Assembly (NCBI GenBank): GCA_963931865.1
Contig: OZ007505.1
Coordinates: 7,623,415 to 7,687,414, forward strand
Source of the DNA: Axinella damicornis
Lineage: Eukaryota > Porifera > Demospongiae > Axinellida > Axinellidae
Direction: 5' to 3'
DNA: 64,000 nt
The translations under genes were made by a program, and so were the position numbers. Of the stretch, positions 46,187 to 56,273 are shown in pieces (within the stretch, counting starts at the first letter, position 1; each line of letters begins with the position of its first letter). Under the pieces are notes generated by a model. The model was not told the DNA's origin, made no database searches, and worked only from the letters and a program-made list of their open reading frames with translations.

Positions 46187-46393
46187 TCAGGTATTAAGTC
46201 TATCGTGTATTAGGTATTGCGCATTGGGTATTAGGTATTGCGCATTGGGTATTAGGTATTGCGCATTGGGTATTACGTCATTAGGCCATAGGCCCTGTGC
46301 ATTAGACGCGACCTCCAGGGCCACCGCACTGGCCAGAACAGGGTCCTCAATTGGTGCTTCAATGGACGCTTCCGAGAGCGACTCATCGGCCAT
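46187..46393 (-). other. Short open frame at the edge of inverted repeat B
   Basis: It begins MADESLSEASIEAPIEDPVL and then runs into the arm repeat (IPNAQYLIPNAQYL). The first 35 codons have ordinary protein-like composition and could be a first exon or the start of a decayed element ORF. No homology is recognised. Confidence 0.25.
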
Positions 46394-48294
46394 GTTACGT
46401 TCACATATATACTATACTTCTGATCATGACCATTACTATGAGGGTGAACGTCCCTCATTCAATAAACAAACAGGTTGAGCAAGTCAATTGGAGACTCTAA
46501 AGCCACATTGTGAGCATTAGTTTCTGGACGAGTTAGCCTGGTGGTCAAAGACTTGATTCCAATTCGGCGATAGTTCAGAAACTTCTGCATTGGCGGCGCA
46601 TCCCACCTCCACCAGCACTACAGCAACATAGCTATTGCTAGAAACCTGCTAAATTTACAAACATGATTCCATTTTGTACAGATATCACTCTACATAAATG
46701 CACTGTGTAGCAGAATACTTGCTGCGTCCAGTGGTGCAAGTCTCATGTCCATAGGTTGTATATGGGGCTGAGGAAATAATTATGCATGGGCACACAAATT
46801 CAACCACGTAAACAAAATTCATGAAACATAGTTGATTTCAGGTAGTGCAGCGGCATATCAAACCAATCGTTCACTTTTTGATAAAAGCACCAAAATTGGT
46901 ACACATATAGATTAATATACTGTGAACATTTTTAGATATTGAGGCATGTGAAATTGTGCCTGCGTCAGCTGTGGTGGGTGGTTTCCAAAATGGCCGCCAT
47001 GTGGCGTTATTCGACGAGAATAATGTAGCACTATAATGTCTTTAATAGCACTTTTAGGGGTCTTAGGGTTCTTTTGCATAACTTGTGGCTGCCCCATCCT
47101 TGCTAGAATTATTATGTGCCACGTTACAGCAGTGATTTCCGGAAATGGACATGCATATAGAGGTCCGGTTATTAATTATAATGAACCTTTCTGGGAACAG
47201 AAACCAGCATCTTGTAGGTCTAGTAGCAGGGATTCTATATAGGCTTTGAGAGGGGGGCTGCAAGATATAGGCATCTAATATGCTGCCTGCATTCCTGCAA
47301 GAAAAATGGGCTGACTGCCGGGATTCATATTAGGGAAAACATCTGGGGTGCAAATTAGTATGTTTGGGGTGACAATCTTGGATTTTTAAATTCCAAAAGG
47401 AGCCAGTGATAGCATTCAAAAGGAGATGTGTTCTCTGCATTGCTAAAAGTGGTTACAGATTTGTACCAGTCCACCCAGAGGACGTATAGCTCTGTTGGGC
47501 ATGAAACAGCAGGGAAAAATATGATTGTGCGAACGCCATTAAGGCAATTGCCGGTGCAATTACAGTGTAATGGATTATCATAAGACCATGGCATGGATAA
47601 TCCTGGTGTTGTATATATGTCAAGCAGACTGCAATTTAACTGTGATGTGATGAGCCAGGCATGTGGAGTTCCTCTTGCAGATGAATGTGAAGGATCAACA
47701 TGATGCTTGGTCTTTTGGGATATTCTCTTTGACACCATAGCATTGGGAATTTGGCCTAATTTTGCCTACTAAGGGAAACTTTCAGAGTGGTTCCATACAG
47801 TTAGCATGGAAAGGCAAGGTGGTGGAACAGGAGAAATAGTTAGAATATATTCCAGGGATTATCATAGAGTCGGTAGACTCTATACGTTGGGATACGACAG
47901 GCACGCAATATAATTATGCTAATACAAAAAAATCTCTCCAAATCTCAGAAACGGTACACTTATAAGCCTTTATAACAACATACCAGTCATCTTCGAGTGT
48001 TTTCATGTCCAACAAGACTCCCAGCATTGCGAAAAACCATCGCGAAAGTACCAAAGCAGGCACTCGCAAAACGGGCAAATTGTTTTTCTTTTTTTCTTTC
48101 TCTCTTTCTTCTTCTTCTTCAGACAACTTAGCTCAACATTGCCTCAATCTCTCATGATGGTTTTCGACGAAACAGCAGCATTTTCAACCGAGCAGTGCAA
48201 CATCGCAACGCTTTTTCACAACTTCTGTGATGGCAAATTTACTCAAACATGCGCCTGCTGCTAAAAAACAGGTCATAAAAAACATTTGAAAATG

Positions 48295-48786
48295 TAACAG
48301 GATGTAGGGATACCAGAACGGCAAAAAGTAAGGAAACAAGGTAGGGATGATCACACAAAACAGTGAAGTATACAATCCCCCCTACATATATATATCAATG
48401 CAAAAATGGTGTAGTTGTTTTGATTGCTTGGTGGTTACTACCATGTTTGAACATGCAGGAACCAAGTTGTCTGCATTTCAGTAGCATCCTACATAGATCA
48501 AGTGGTCATTCCAGTAGTATCCTGGTTTATGTAAGGTATACCACTGGAATGCTCAGTTTATGTAGGATGCTACAGTATTGCTCCAGTCAAACACGTGCAG
48601 CTATATAGTAACCACCAAGCAGTCAAAGTAACTACTTCCGTTTTTGCAATGTATATCTTTCTTCATTATACACGTATAATATGGAAAAAGATCTGTAGGG
48701 GGGATTGTATACTTCACTGTTTTGTGTGATCATACCTACCTTGTTTCCTTACTTTTTGCTGTTCTGGTATCCCTACATCCTGTTAC
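48295..48786. mobile_element. Foldback element with about 90-bp arms
   Basis: GTAACAGGATGTAGGGATAC through CAGTGAAGTATACAATCCCC on the left is mirrored by the complement at 48,697-48,786. Further inverted segments with CCACCAAGCA(A/G)TCAAA and GTAGGATGCTAC extend to about 49,115, giving a nested hairpin. No transposase was seen. Confidence 0.8.
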
Positions 48787-49119
48787 TTGTTGTTTTAGTA
48801 GCTATATATCACCGCAAAAACGAAGTAGTTACTTTGACTGCTTGGTGGTTACTATAGCTGCACCGTGTTTGGACATGCAGGATCGAGGCAATACTATATA
48901 TTAGAATGTGGAGGACGATAGCATCCTACATAAACTGAGCATTCCAGTAGTGCCCTACATAAACCACTTTGTGTAGGATACTACTGGAATGGCCACTCTA
49001 TGTAGGATGCTACTGGAATGCAGACAACTTGGTTCCTGCATGTTCAAACATGGTGCAACTGTAGTAACCACCAAGCAATCAAAACAACTACACCGTTTTT
49101 GCAGTGATAGCATCTACTG

Positions 49120-50735
49120 TGTGAGGAAGCTAGGCAGTGTAAGGGTATGGATATTATTACCACTGAAACAACCAGTGCTACCACCAACACTAGCTGAGCC
49201 ACAGCATAGTGCGTTTTACTTATTTACTGTTCATTCTGTCTTATTATGTCAGGCAGTTGGAATGTCGTAGCCTTGCAGTTGCCTCTCTTTTTCGTCAAAC
49301 ATATCTCCCAAACACCCACCACATCTTTGTAGCTAACAATGGCTTAGCTTACAGATAAAGAATCAAGATACACTTGGCAGCTAATCGTCATACACAAATT
49401 GCTAAGGGCCTATACCAAAACCGATGCAGTACACATGAATGCCTAAGCTCAAAGTGGTGGAAAATGGAGTGCGTAGGAAATGAGCTTTGGACAAACTATG
49501 CTGACCCCCCCTCTTCCGAAAGCCAGCTATATAATATTATACTACCCTAGATCTGAGGTTTGTGGTCAGGGGTTTCATATATATACATACAGTGGCTTGC
49601 AACTGTGGGCTTTTTCCGACTTGGAGATATTTGTGCCAACAGGTCAGCAACATGATATTTGACTACATGATTGCATTGTTTATTTGTGTCGACAGAACAG
49701 TTTCATGCTTTCATGCTGGCAATAAGTGCATTGGGCATATAGGGGATCAATGAGTTATGTTCAGTGGTAGCCTACTGAGCAGTAAGGGATACAAAGCAAG
49801 GGCCATTACATATTTCCAACATAGGATATATAGACAAGGGAGAGCATTATTGACAACCCCTCCCTCCAGGCCATTGGGACTGGGAATCAGCCTATAAGTA
49901 TGGAGATCACAGTTTTAGAATCAGGGCAGTAACCACTGTGGCAAAGGCATCCCATGCATGCATACATTCCGCGTTAATTTGTTGGGTAGAAGCGTACAAA
50001 ATCCATACTTGAATGCCTAGACATGCAATAGTTAGTTTCACATCGTGACGGTAACGTTGTCTGCAGGTACATGCTGGCTAACCATGATGGACTTATCTTT
50101 CCCGTCACTGACTTTCGTGCGTGTGTTGTAGTATATGTATCACAAAACGTTACGCATCATACTCATAGGAAAGGGGAGGGGAGCCACACCCAGGATAGAG
50201 TGTCCTATTGGGGAAAGTATACATCTTCCAGTGGACAATGGTGGAAGGGCCACCATTCCATGGATATGCAGACAGTGAACCAGTTAGGGAGTGAAGCTGT
50301 CATGTGATCAGCAGCAAGTGAGTCAAGTGATTGGAAAGCTCTCACTGCCACTGCTGCACTGCATCGTTGACCTGACTCACCTCCAATGAGCTAGCTGGTA
50401 CCAATGGCCAAAAGAACAGAGTTAATTGTGAATGACAGGCAACTGATTATGGGACGCCAGACAATGGTGAACCAGGTGGAGCTGACTATTCACAACATTA
50501 ATTAGCAACACTAGCTGTGGAGACAGCTGCAAGCTGTAGCAGTAGTAAGTAAAGTATGGGTTATTCGATCACCCACCCACCTAGCTGTTCCCTCTTTCTT
50601 TCATATAGCCGCTACTGTCCACTGCAGGAGTCCTCTCTCAGTCAGGTGTTAAATTTGTGTTTCAAGTGTAGAAGGGCTTGAAGGATTGCCACTAAGAGTC
50701 ATTTAAGACAACATTGCCATATTTGGTAATGTTGC
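49120..50735. other. Non-coding stretch inside the composite insertion
   Basis: No exon, RNA gene or clear repeat is supported here. Short open frames lack any recognisable motif. Confidence 0.55.
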
Positions 50736-50904
50736 ATGGTGGCCATTTTGGAAACCGCCCACCACGGCTGACGCAGGCACAATTTCACATGCCTCAATAT
50801 CTGAAAATGTTCACAGTATATTAATCTATATGTGTACCAATTTTGGTGCTTTTATCAAAAAGTGAACGATTGGTTTGGTATGTCTGGCTATGCCGCTGCA
50901 CTAA

Positions 50905-51515
50905 GGAGCTCATAGCTCCAAAGCTGATGGGGTGGTCACAATATTTCCACATATCTTTATAAACCTCCATCTTCGTTGTATCCAATGGTGCAAGTCTCAT
51001 GTCCATAGGTTGTAGGATTCAAGAGATATGACAGCACGAATTCACCCATGTAAACCAAATTCACGCATATTGGTTGAGTCGAGGGCTCATTGCTCCAAAT
51101 CTGATGGGGTTGTCACAATACTTCTACAAACCTCAGTCTTTGTTGTATCCAATGGTGCAAGTCTCATGTCCATAGGTTATAGGATTCAGGAGATATGACA
51201 ACACAAAGTCACCCACGTAAACCAAATTCACACATATTGGTTGAGTTCGGGGGCTCATAGCTCCAAATCTGATGGGGTTGTCACAATATTTCCACATGTA
51301 TTTACAAACCTCAGTCTTGGTGTATCCAATGGTGCAAGTCTTGTGTCCGTAGCATGTAGCGTTCTCGAGATATGGCAGCATACATTCACCCACGCAAACC
51401 AAATTCATGAAACATGGTTGACTTCAGGGGCTCATAGCTCCAAATCTGATGGGGTTGTCACCCATGATGTGGCTATTTTCTGAAAGTACAGAGATGGGGC
51501 TTTCATCAGGCGCAG
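50905..51515. repeat. Tandem repeat of roughly 170-180 bp units
   Basis: Three full units and a partial one, each with GGCTCATAGCTCCAAATCTG, GTATCCAATGGTGCAAGTCT and a CACCCA(T/C)G(T/C)AAACCAAATT block. Related units occur inverted at 39,150-39,430, in inverted repeat A and at 46,720-46,840, so this unit is a building block of the 16.4-kb insertion. Confidence 0.88.
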
Positions 51516-51809
51516 GTCCGATCATCATTCGTCTATTCGCGGAAATACGGTACTCTGTGGGAATACTCGCTATAGGTGTATATTATCGATGCTACAATGC
51601 GTTAGCAATATAGTTGTAGTAGCAAAATAAAGTTTGCTTCTGCATAACAATTAATATACATGAAACTATACACTGCCAAAATAAATTTAGCATCTGCATG
51701 GTGCATTCTTCACACACTTCACTGCTATATAATAGAGCCATCCCATTCGGACTCAAACACCTTAGGAGCACTCAGGCAGTGCTTATGTGGGTTAAAGCTC
51801 TCGGCTCTA

Positions 51810-52009
51810 CAGTCAAACCTCCGAATAAAGGACAATTTGCAAACATTATAAATTAAAGTCTTTTGTCCTTTGTAGAGAGGTTGTCCTCTTCTCGGAGGTT
51901 CAAAATGTATTAGAACCATAGGCAAATATTTGGGACCAAGCGTCCTTTGTAGAGAGGTTTATTATACTGTGTCCCTATCTCGGAGGGTCCACTATCGGAG
52001 GTTTGACTG
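51810..52009. mobile_element. TA-flanked MITE (200 bp), pogo/Tigger-like ends
   Basis: A 15-bp perfect terminal inverted repeat CAGTCAAACCTCCGA, with TA on both sides (51808-51809, 52010-52011). Gene copy 1 has the uninterrupted CTCGGCTCTATAATAC at about 23,220-23,235, the empty site. TA targets and CAGT ends suggest mobilisation by a Tc1/mariner or pogo-type transposase encoded elsewhere. Confidence 0.92.
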
Positions 52010-52130
52010 TATATATATACTTTACTAGTTTTCGCAGTTGTAAATGAATTGTTCTGCATGGTAATGTGGTTCTTCATGAATTAAGCAAGCCATTACTTTC
52101 TATAACAGCAATTTCCACTTCTACTGGAAT

Positions 52131-55100
52131 ATGGTTGGGTCACCAAGGCTGGAGTGCCTTGTCATGGGATCCTTGCTGCCCCTCCTACTCCTCTCCACCA
52201 CCTGCTCTGGTCACACCACCCACTACATCGTACCTACTCACAGTACACCATGTCCTGCAGATCCTTGTTTCACCCTCTCTGAGTATGCACAACAACTTCC
52301 ACACAACCTCACCTGGAACTCCAACACCACGCTGCTGCTCCTGCCTGGAGACCGGTATACGTACCATAATCTCAGTGTGAATTTTACAGTGGAGAATGTC
52401 AGCAGTTTTAAGATGTTGCCCCATAGTCATGCAACAAGGATTGAGTGCCAAGGATTGGTTGGCTTTTCATTTAGAAACATTTCACACATGACCATGTCTG
52501 GCTTGACAATCAGTTCTTGTGGCAAGGGTGCAGTTATATACAACAATCCAACTACATATGGAATGACAGTTCATTCAGTAATGGACACCGGTATAGCCAA
52601 CTGCTCATTTCAGGACAGTGTTGGTACTGCACTGGGGGTGTTCCACAGTAACCTGGACATGAGGGGAAGCAACTATTTCACAAGCAACTGCAGAGGGTGT
52701 TTCGAAAGGAATTATACTTGTTTATGCTTTGGAGGAGGGATTTATGCAAAAATCAGCACTCTGGTGTTCACTGGAAACATTACTTTTAAACACAACACAG
52801 CTGGATATGGAGGAGGAATTTTCGCATCGGGCAACATGACTTTCAATGGTAACAATATATTCAGGAACAACTCAGCTGATACTGATGGTGGAGGAATACT
52901 TGCCTGGAACAGCATTCTAAACTTCAGTGGAAACAGTACTTTTGAAAGCAACTTGGCTGCAGATAAAGGTGGGGGGATATTTGCATCATACAACCCTCTC
53001 ATGACTTTCAATGGTAACAATATATTCAGGAACAACTCAGCTGATAATGATGGTGGAGGAATATTTGCCTGGAATAGCATTCTAAACTTCAGTGGAAACA
53101 GTACTACTTTGGGAAAAAACTCAGCTGAAATTGGCAGTGGTGGAGGAATTGCGGCCCAGAACACTTCCATGAATTTCAACGGTAATAACAATATTTTCGT
53201 AAACAATTCTGCAGCAGCAAGTGGTGGAGGAATTTTTCTATTCCTGTGCGACAATCTGAACCTCACTGGTAACATCAATTTCACACACAACTCAGCTGTA
53301 GCTGGTGGAGGTATGAGTGTAGTGTTCAGTAAAATAGAATTCACTGGTGATTGTATTTTCACAAACAACTCAGCTGTTGGCAATGGTGAGGGTGGAGGGG
53401 TCTATGTTCTCTACAGCACTCTGAATCTCATTGGAAGTAGTACTTTCAGGAAAAACTCGGCAGGAATTGGTGGAGGAATATATGCAACAGTAAGTACTCT
53501 GAGCATCATTCGAAACAGCGGGAACTATAGCGGAGCTGGTCATTTATGCACATCAGTTTTCATGAACAATTCAGCAAGGATCCATGGAGGAGCATTGTAC
53601 ACAGAAGACAGTGCATTAAGCTTTCAAGGATGTAGCACCTTTAGTGGCAACTCAGCACAGTACTCCGCTGGAGGAATTTACTCTAGGAACAGCAATCTCA
53701 TGTTCAATGGAAGCACCAGCTTCACCTCAAACTCAGGAGAGTTACTAGGTGGAGGGGTCTATGGGTTAGGAACATTGCTCTACTTCACTGGAAACAACAG
53801 CTTCACAGCAAACACAGCTGCAAGGGGTGGGGGAGAGTATTTGGTAAATTCAATCAACTTCCTCTCTCAGGCTGCATCTGTCACTATGGATGGTAACAAT
53901 GCAACAGAGTATGGAGGAGCAGTGTATGTGGAGGATTCGGATCCCATTTCCTACTGTTCTCCTGAAAATATAAATCTGGAGAACTGCCCATTTCAAGTTG
54001 ATGAGGTGTTTCAGGCATCAAATGATGAAGCTATTCAACTGTTTTCAATTTTAGTAAATCCAACAGCTTCTCGTCAATTTTTTAAATCCAATGAATCCAC
54101 TGCGCTTAAAATTAGGCCACTCCTCAACATCACCCTACACTTTTCCAGCAACCATGCAAAGAGAGCCGGCAGTGCAGTGTATGGTGGTTCAATAGACAAC
54201 TGTGCCAGTCATTTTGAATATTATTTTCCTGCATTCAAAATCCAGGGAGTTTTTAGGTTTAACTGGTATGTACCAAATTTGGAACTGGAACCAAACAGTA
54301 TTTCTTCTGATCCATTTCAAGTCTGTCTGTGTAAAGATGGGAGAATAAACTGCAACACTTCGGAATTGGACAGGCAAATGCCAGTGTATCCAGGTCAGCT
54401 GCTCAAACTTCCTGTGGTTGCAACTGGACAGAGAGATGGAATTGTTCCGGCAGTGGTTCGAGCATTATTCAATGCCACACATAAGAATGTCTCATTAGCA
54501 CCATTCCAGGATGCCCAAAATGTGCTAAATAGCTGCACTGAACTTCACTACCAAGTACATTCATCAACTGCCAACATCAGTGATACATTAGTACTGTATG
54601 CAGAAGGACCGTGTTCTACTGATGGAAAGACCCTAGACATCTCCTTAGAATTTCTTGACTGTCCGCCTGGGTTTAGCTTGAATCCATCTGAGGGGACCTG
54701 TGAGTGTGAACCAAGGCTCCAGGAGTACACCACCAGATGTAACATAACAGAAAGAGCACTAGAGCGCAGTGGAGTGTTCTGGGTAGGATACGACAACAAA
54801 TCAGGAGGAATAATTCTCCACTCACATTGTCCATTTGATTACTGCATATCAGCCCACATCAATGTAACTCTGGATGATACCGACAAACAATGTGAAAGTA
54901 ATAGGTCAGGTTTAGTATGTGGAGAGTGCAAATCAGGTTTTAGCCTCGCACTTGGTAGCTCCAAATGCTTGGAATGCTCCAACATTTGGATTTTGCTTCT
55001 TATTCCATTTGCCCTGGCTGGGATTGCTCTAGTACTCCTCCTGTTCATTCTCAAGCTCACAGTTGCAGCTGGAACCATTAATGGTCTGATCTTCTATGCA

Positions 55101-56273
55101 AATATTGTTGCAATCAATCGTTCAATTTTCTTCCCACCCAATGAAACCACTAACATTCTGACAGTGTTCATAGCCTGGCTTAATCTTGACTTGGGTATTG
55201 AGACTTGTTTCTTTGAAGGATTGGATGCATATTTTAAAACATGGCTACAGTTTGTCTTTCCTCTGTATGTATGGAGCTTAGTGGGACTGATAATAGTAGG
55301 TAGTGAATACTCCTCAAGGGTTACAAGAGTTTTCGGCTCCAATCCAGTTGCAGTTCTGGTAACCCTTTTCCTCCTTTCTTATGCGAAGCTCCTTCGTACC
55401 ATCTTTTATGTATTGTCTTTCACCTTCCTTTACTATCCTGATGAGGTACGTGTTGCTGTGTGGCAGTATGATGGGAACATCCAGTTCATTTATGGCAAGC
55501 ACATTGCCCTTTTTCTTGTAGCTTTGCTAACATTTCTGGTCCTCTTTCTTCCCTACACCATCCTCCTCACTGTGGGACAGTGGCTTCAAGCAAAGTCCAA
55601 TCGAAGATTCTTCCGTTGGATCAACAATCCCAGAATAAAGCCATTCTTTGATGCTTACCAAGCACCATACAGAGATCAACATCGTTATTGGACTGGACTG
55701 ATGCTTTGCCTCCGCTGTGTTCTCTTTACTGTGTTTGTTTTGCTTTCTCTTGTGTCTGCTGATCCCAGTCATAATCTTCCGGCAATAGAAGCTGTAGTTA
55801 TTGGACTTATCACGTTAACCCGTTTCACTGGTTTGATATACAAGAAGTTGTATCTTGATGTTCTTGAAGCCTCCTTCATTCTCAATCTAGGTATTCTTGC
55901 TGCAGCCACTTACTCTGTGAGGCTTGTTGGAACACCATCCTATGAAAGCCAGGCAGCTGTTACCTACACCTCAGTTAGTGTAGCATTTGCCACCTTTGTA
56001 GTGGTCCTAACCTACCACACATATCAGCAGGTGTGGCCCAAACTGCTGCCCAAAATTCACAAGTTACGCCATCGCAATGAGCATCAGAGTGAGAGATTCG
56101 ATGAGGAAGCAAATATTGACAAGCGAGCACAAATTCCAACTGCTCCCACCATGACCATTGTTGAACGCCCAAGTCCAGCGCCACTTGAGGTCGAAGCCCG
56201 ACCTTTTAGTGTTCCTACAAATTTCACTGAGCTTCGAGAGCCACTCAACTTGGTTGATACCAGTGATCTCTAA
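52131..56273 (+). CDS. Pmp beta-helix repeat receptor-like membrane protein, copy 2 (1,380 aa)
   Basis: An intact single exon, with the same architecture and the same start as copy 1: signal peptide 1-28, Pmp-type units from about 201 to 610 (about 14, including GGGIFASYNPLMTFNGNNIF), a variable segment at about 624-709, the cysteine-rich neck from about 843, and helices from about 952 to 1300. The signal peptide, neck and membrane domain are nearly identical to copy 1, while the repeat block and variable segment differ by substitutions, unit gains and small in-frame indels. All indels keep frame, which indicates selection for a functional protein. As with copy 1 the function is unknown, and an extracellular recognition or adhesion role is inference. 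Confidence 0.9.
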   Translation: MVGSPRLECLVMGSLLPLLLLSTTCSGHTTHYIVPTHSTPCPADPCFTLSEYAQQLPHNLTWNSNTTLLLLPGDRYTYHNLSVNFTVENVSSFKMLPHSHATRIECQGLVGFSFRNISHMTMSGLTISSCGKGAVIYNNPTTYGMTVHSVMDTGIANCSFQDSVGTALGVFHSNLDMRGSNYFTSNCRGCFERNYTCLCFGGGIYAKISTLVFTGNITFKHNTAGYGGGIFASGNMTFNGNNIFRNNSADTDGGGILAWNSILNFSGNSTFESNLAADKGGGIFASYNPLMTFNGNNIFRNNSADNDGGGIFAWNSILNFSGNSTTLGKNSAEIGSGGGIAAQNTSMNFNGNNNIFVNNSAAASGGGIFLFLCDNLNLTGNINFTHNSAVAGGGMSVVFSKIEFTGDCIFTNNSAVGNGEGGGVYVLYSTLNLIGSSTFRKNSAGIGGGIYATVSTLSIIRNSGNYSGAGHLCTSVFMNNSARIHGGALYTEDSALSFQGCSTFSGNSAQYSAGGIYSRNSNLMFNGSTSFTSNSGELLGGGVYGLGTLLYFTGNNSFTANTAARGGGEYLVNSINFLSQAASVTMDGNNATEYGGAVYVEDSDPISYCSPENINLENCPFQVDEVFQASNDEAIQLFSILVNPTASRQFFKSNESTALKIRPLLNITLHFSSNHAKRAGSAVYGGSIDNCASHFEYYFPAFKIQGVFRFNWYVPNLELEPNSISSDPFQVCLCKDGRINCNTSELDRQMPVYPGQLLKLPVVATGQRDGIVPAVVRALFNATHKNVSLAPFQDAQNVLNSCTELHYQVHSSTANISDTLVLYAEGPCSTDGKTLDISLEFLDCPPGFSLNPSEGTCECEPRLQEYTTRCNITERALERSGVFWVGYDNKSGGIILHSHCPFDYCISAHINVTLDDTDKQCESNRSGLVCGECKSGFSLALGSSKCLECSNIWILLLIPFALAGIALVLLLFILKLTVAAGTINGLIFYANIVAINRSIFFPPNETTNILTVFIAWLNLDLGIETCFFEGLDAYFKTWLQFVFPLYVWSLVGLIIVGSEYSSRVTRVFGSNPVAVLVTLFLLSYAKLLRTIFYVLSFTFLYYPDEVRVAVWQYDGNIQFIYGKHIALFLVALLTFLVLFLPYTILLTVGQWLQAKSNRRFFRWINNPRIKPFFDAYQAPYRDQHRYWTGLMLCLRCVLFTVFVLLSLVSADPSHNLPAIEAVVIGLITLTRFTGLIYKKLYLDVLEASFILNLGILAAATYSVRLVGTPSYESQAAVTYTSVSVAFATFVVVLTYHTYQQVWPKLLPKIHKLRHRNEHQSERFDEEANIDKRAQIPTAPTMTIVERPSPAPLEVEARPFSVPTNFTELREPLNLVDTSDL

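Larger units (their letters stand above)
44056..46330. repeat. Large inverted repeat B with microsatellite-like arms
   Basis: Left arm 44,056-44,902 and right arm about 45,799-46,330 are inverted copies. The outer 300 bp of each is a decaying repeat of CAATACCTAATACCCAATGC. The left arm is longer only because a 336-bp MITE (44,358-44,693) inserted into it. The spacer holds a (GT)n-poly-G run (45,286-45,334). Confidence 0.9.
46844..50903. repeat. Inverted repeat C (arms about 160 bp, 3.7 kb apart)
   Basis: 46,844-47,000 and 50,736-50,903 are inverted copies sharing AAGTGAACGATTGG and GCCTGCGTCAG-type blocks. The arms could be the ends of a nested insertion. Inside are a short minus-strand frame (47,355-47,738) with no recognised domain and the hairpin at 48,295. 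Confidence 0.82.
35119..51550. mobile_element. 16.4-kb TIR-bounded composite insertion
   Basis: A 21-bp exact inverted repeat, beginning CCGTATTTCCGCG, marks both ends (35119-35139 and 51530-51550). TA occurs on each side (35117-35118 and 51551-51552). The flanks CATGATGCACAGATA and TACTCTGTGGGAATACTCGC are contiguous, on the opposite strand, in copy A near 22,340-22,375, where the site is empty. Inside are an apparently intact LINE, three large inverted repeats and several short elements. I see no transposase, so it may be a non-autonomous element enlarged by nested insertions. Confidence 0.75.

Noticed and set aside
47355..47738. 127-codon minus-strand frame as a gene
   Set aside because: No recognisable domain or conserved pattern, and it lies within a transposon-rich insertion. 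I cannot support it beyond an open frame.
35119..51550. Maverick/Polinton-type giant transposon
   Set aside because: The size fits, but no DNA polymerase B, integrase, ATPase or protease gene is present. Ends are only 21 bp and the duplication is TA.
52742..53383. 213-codon antisense frame in gene copy 2, and similar antisense frames in copies 1 and 3
   Set aside because: Antisense shadow of the repetitive Pmp coding sequence. The sense frame has the signal peptide, sequons and membrane domain.
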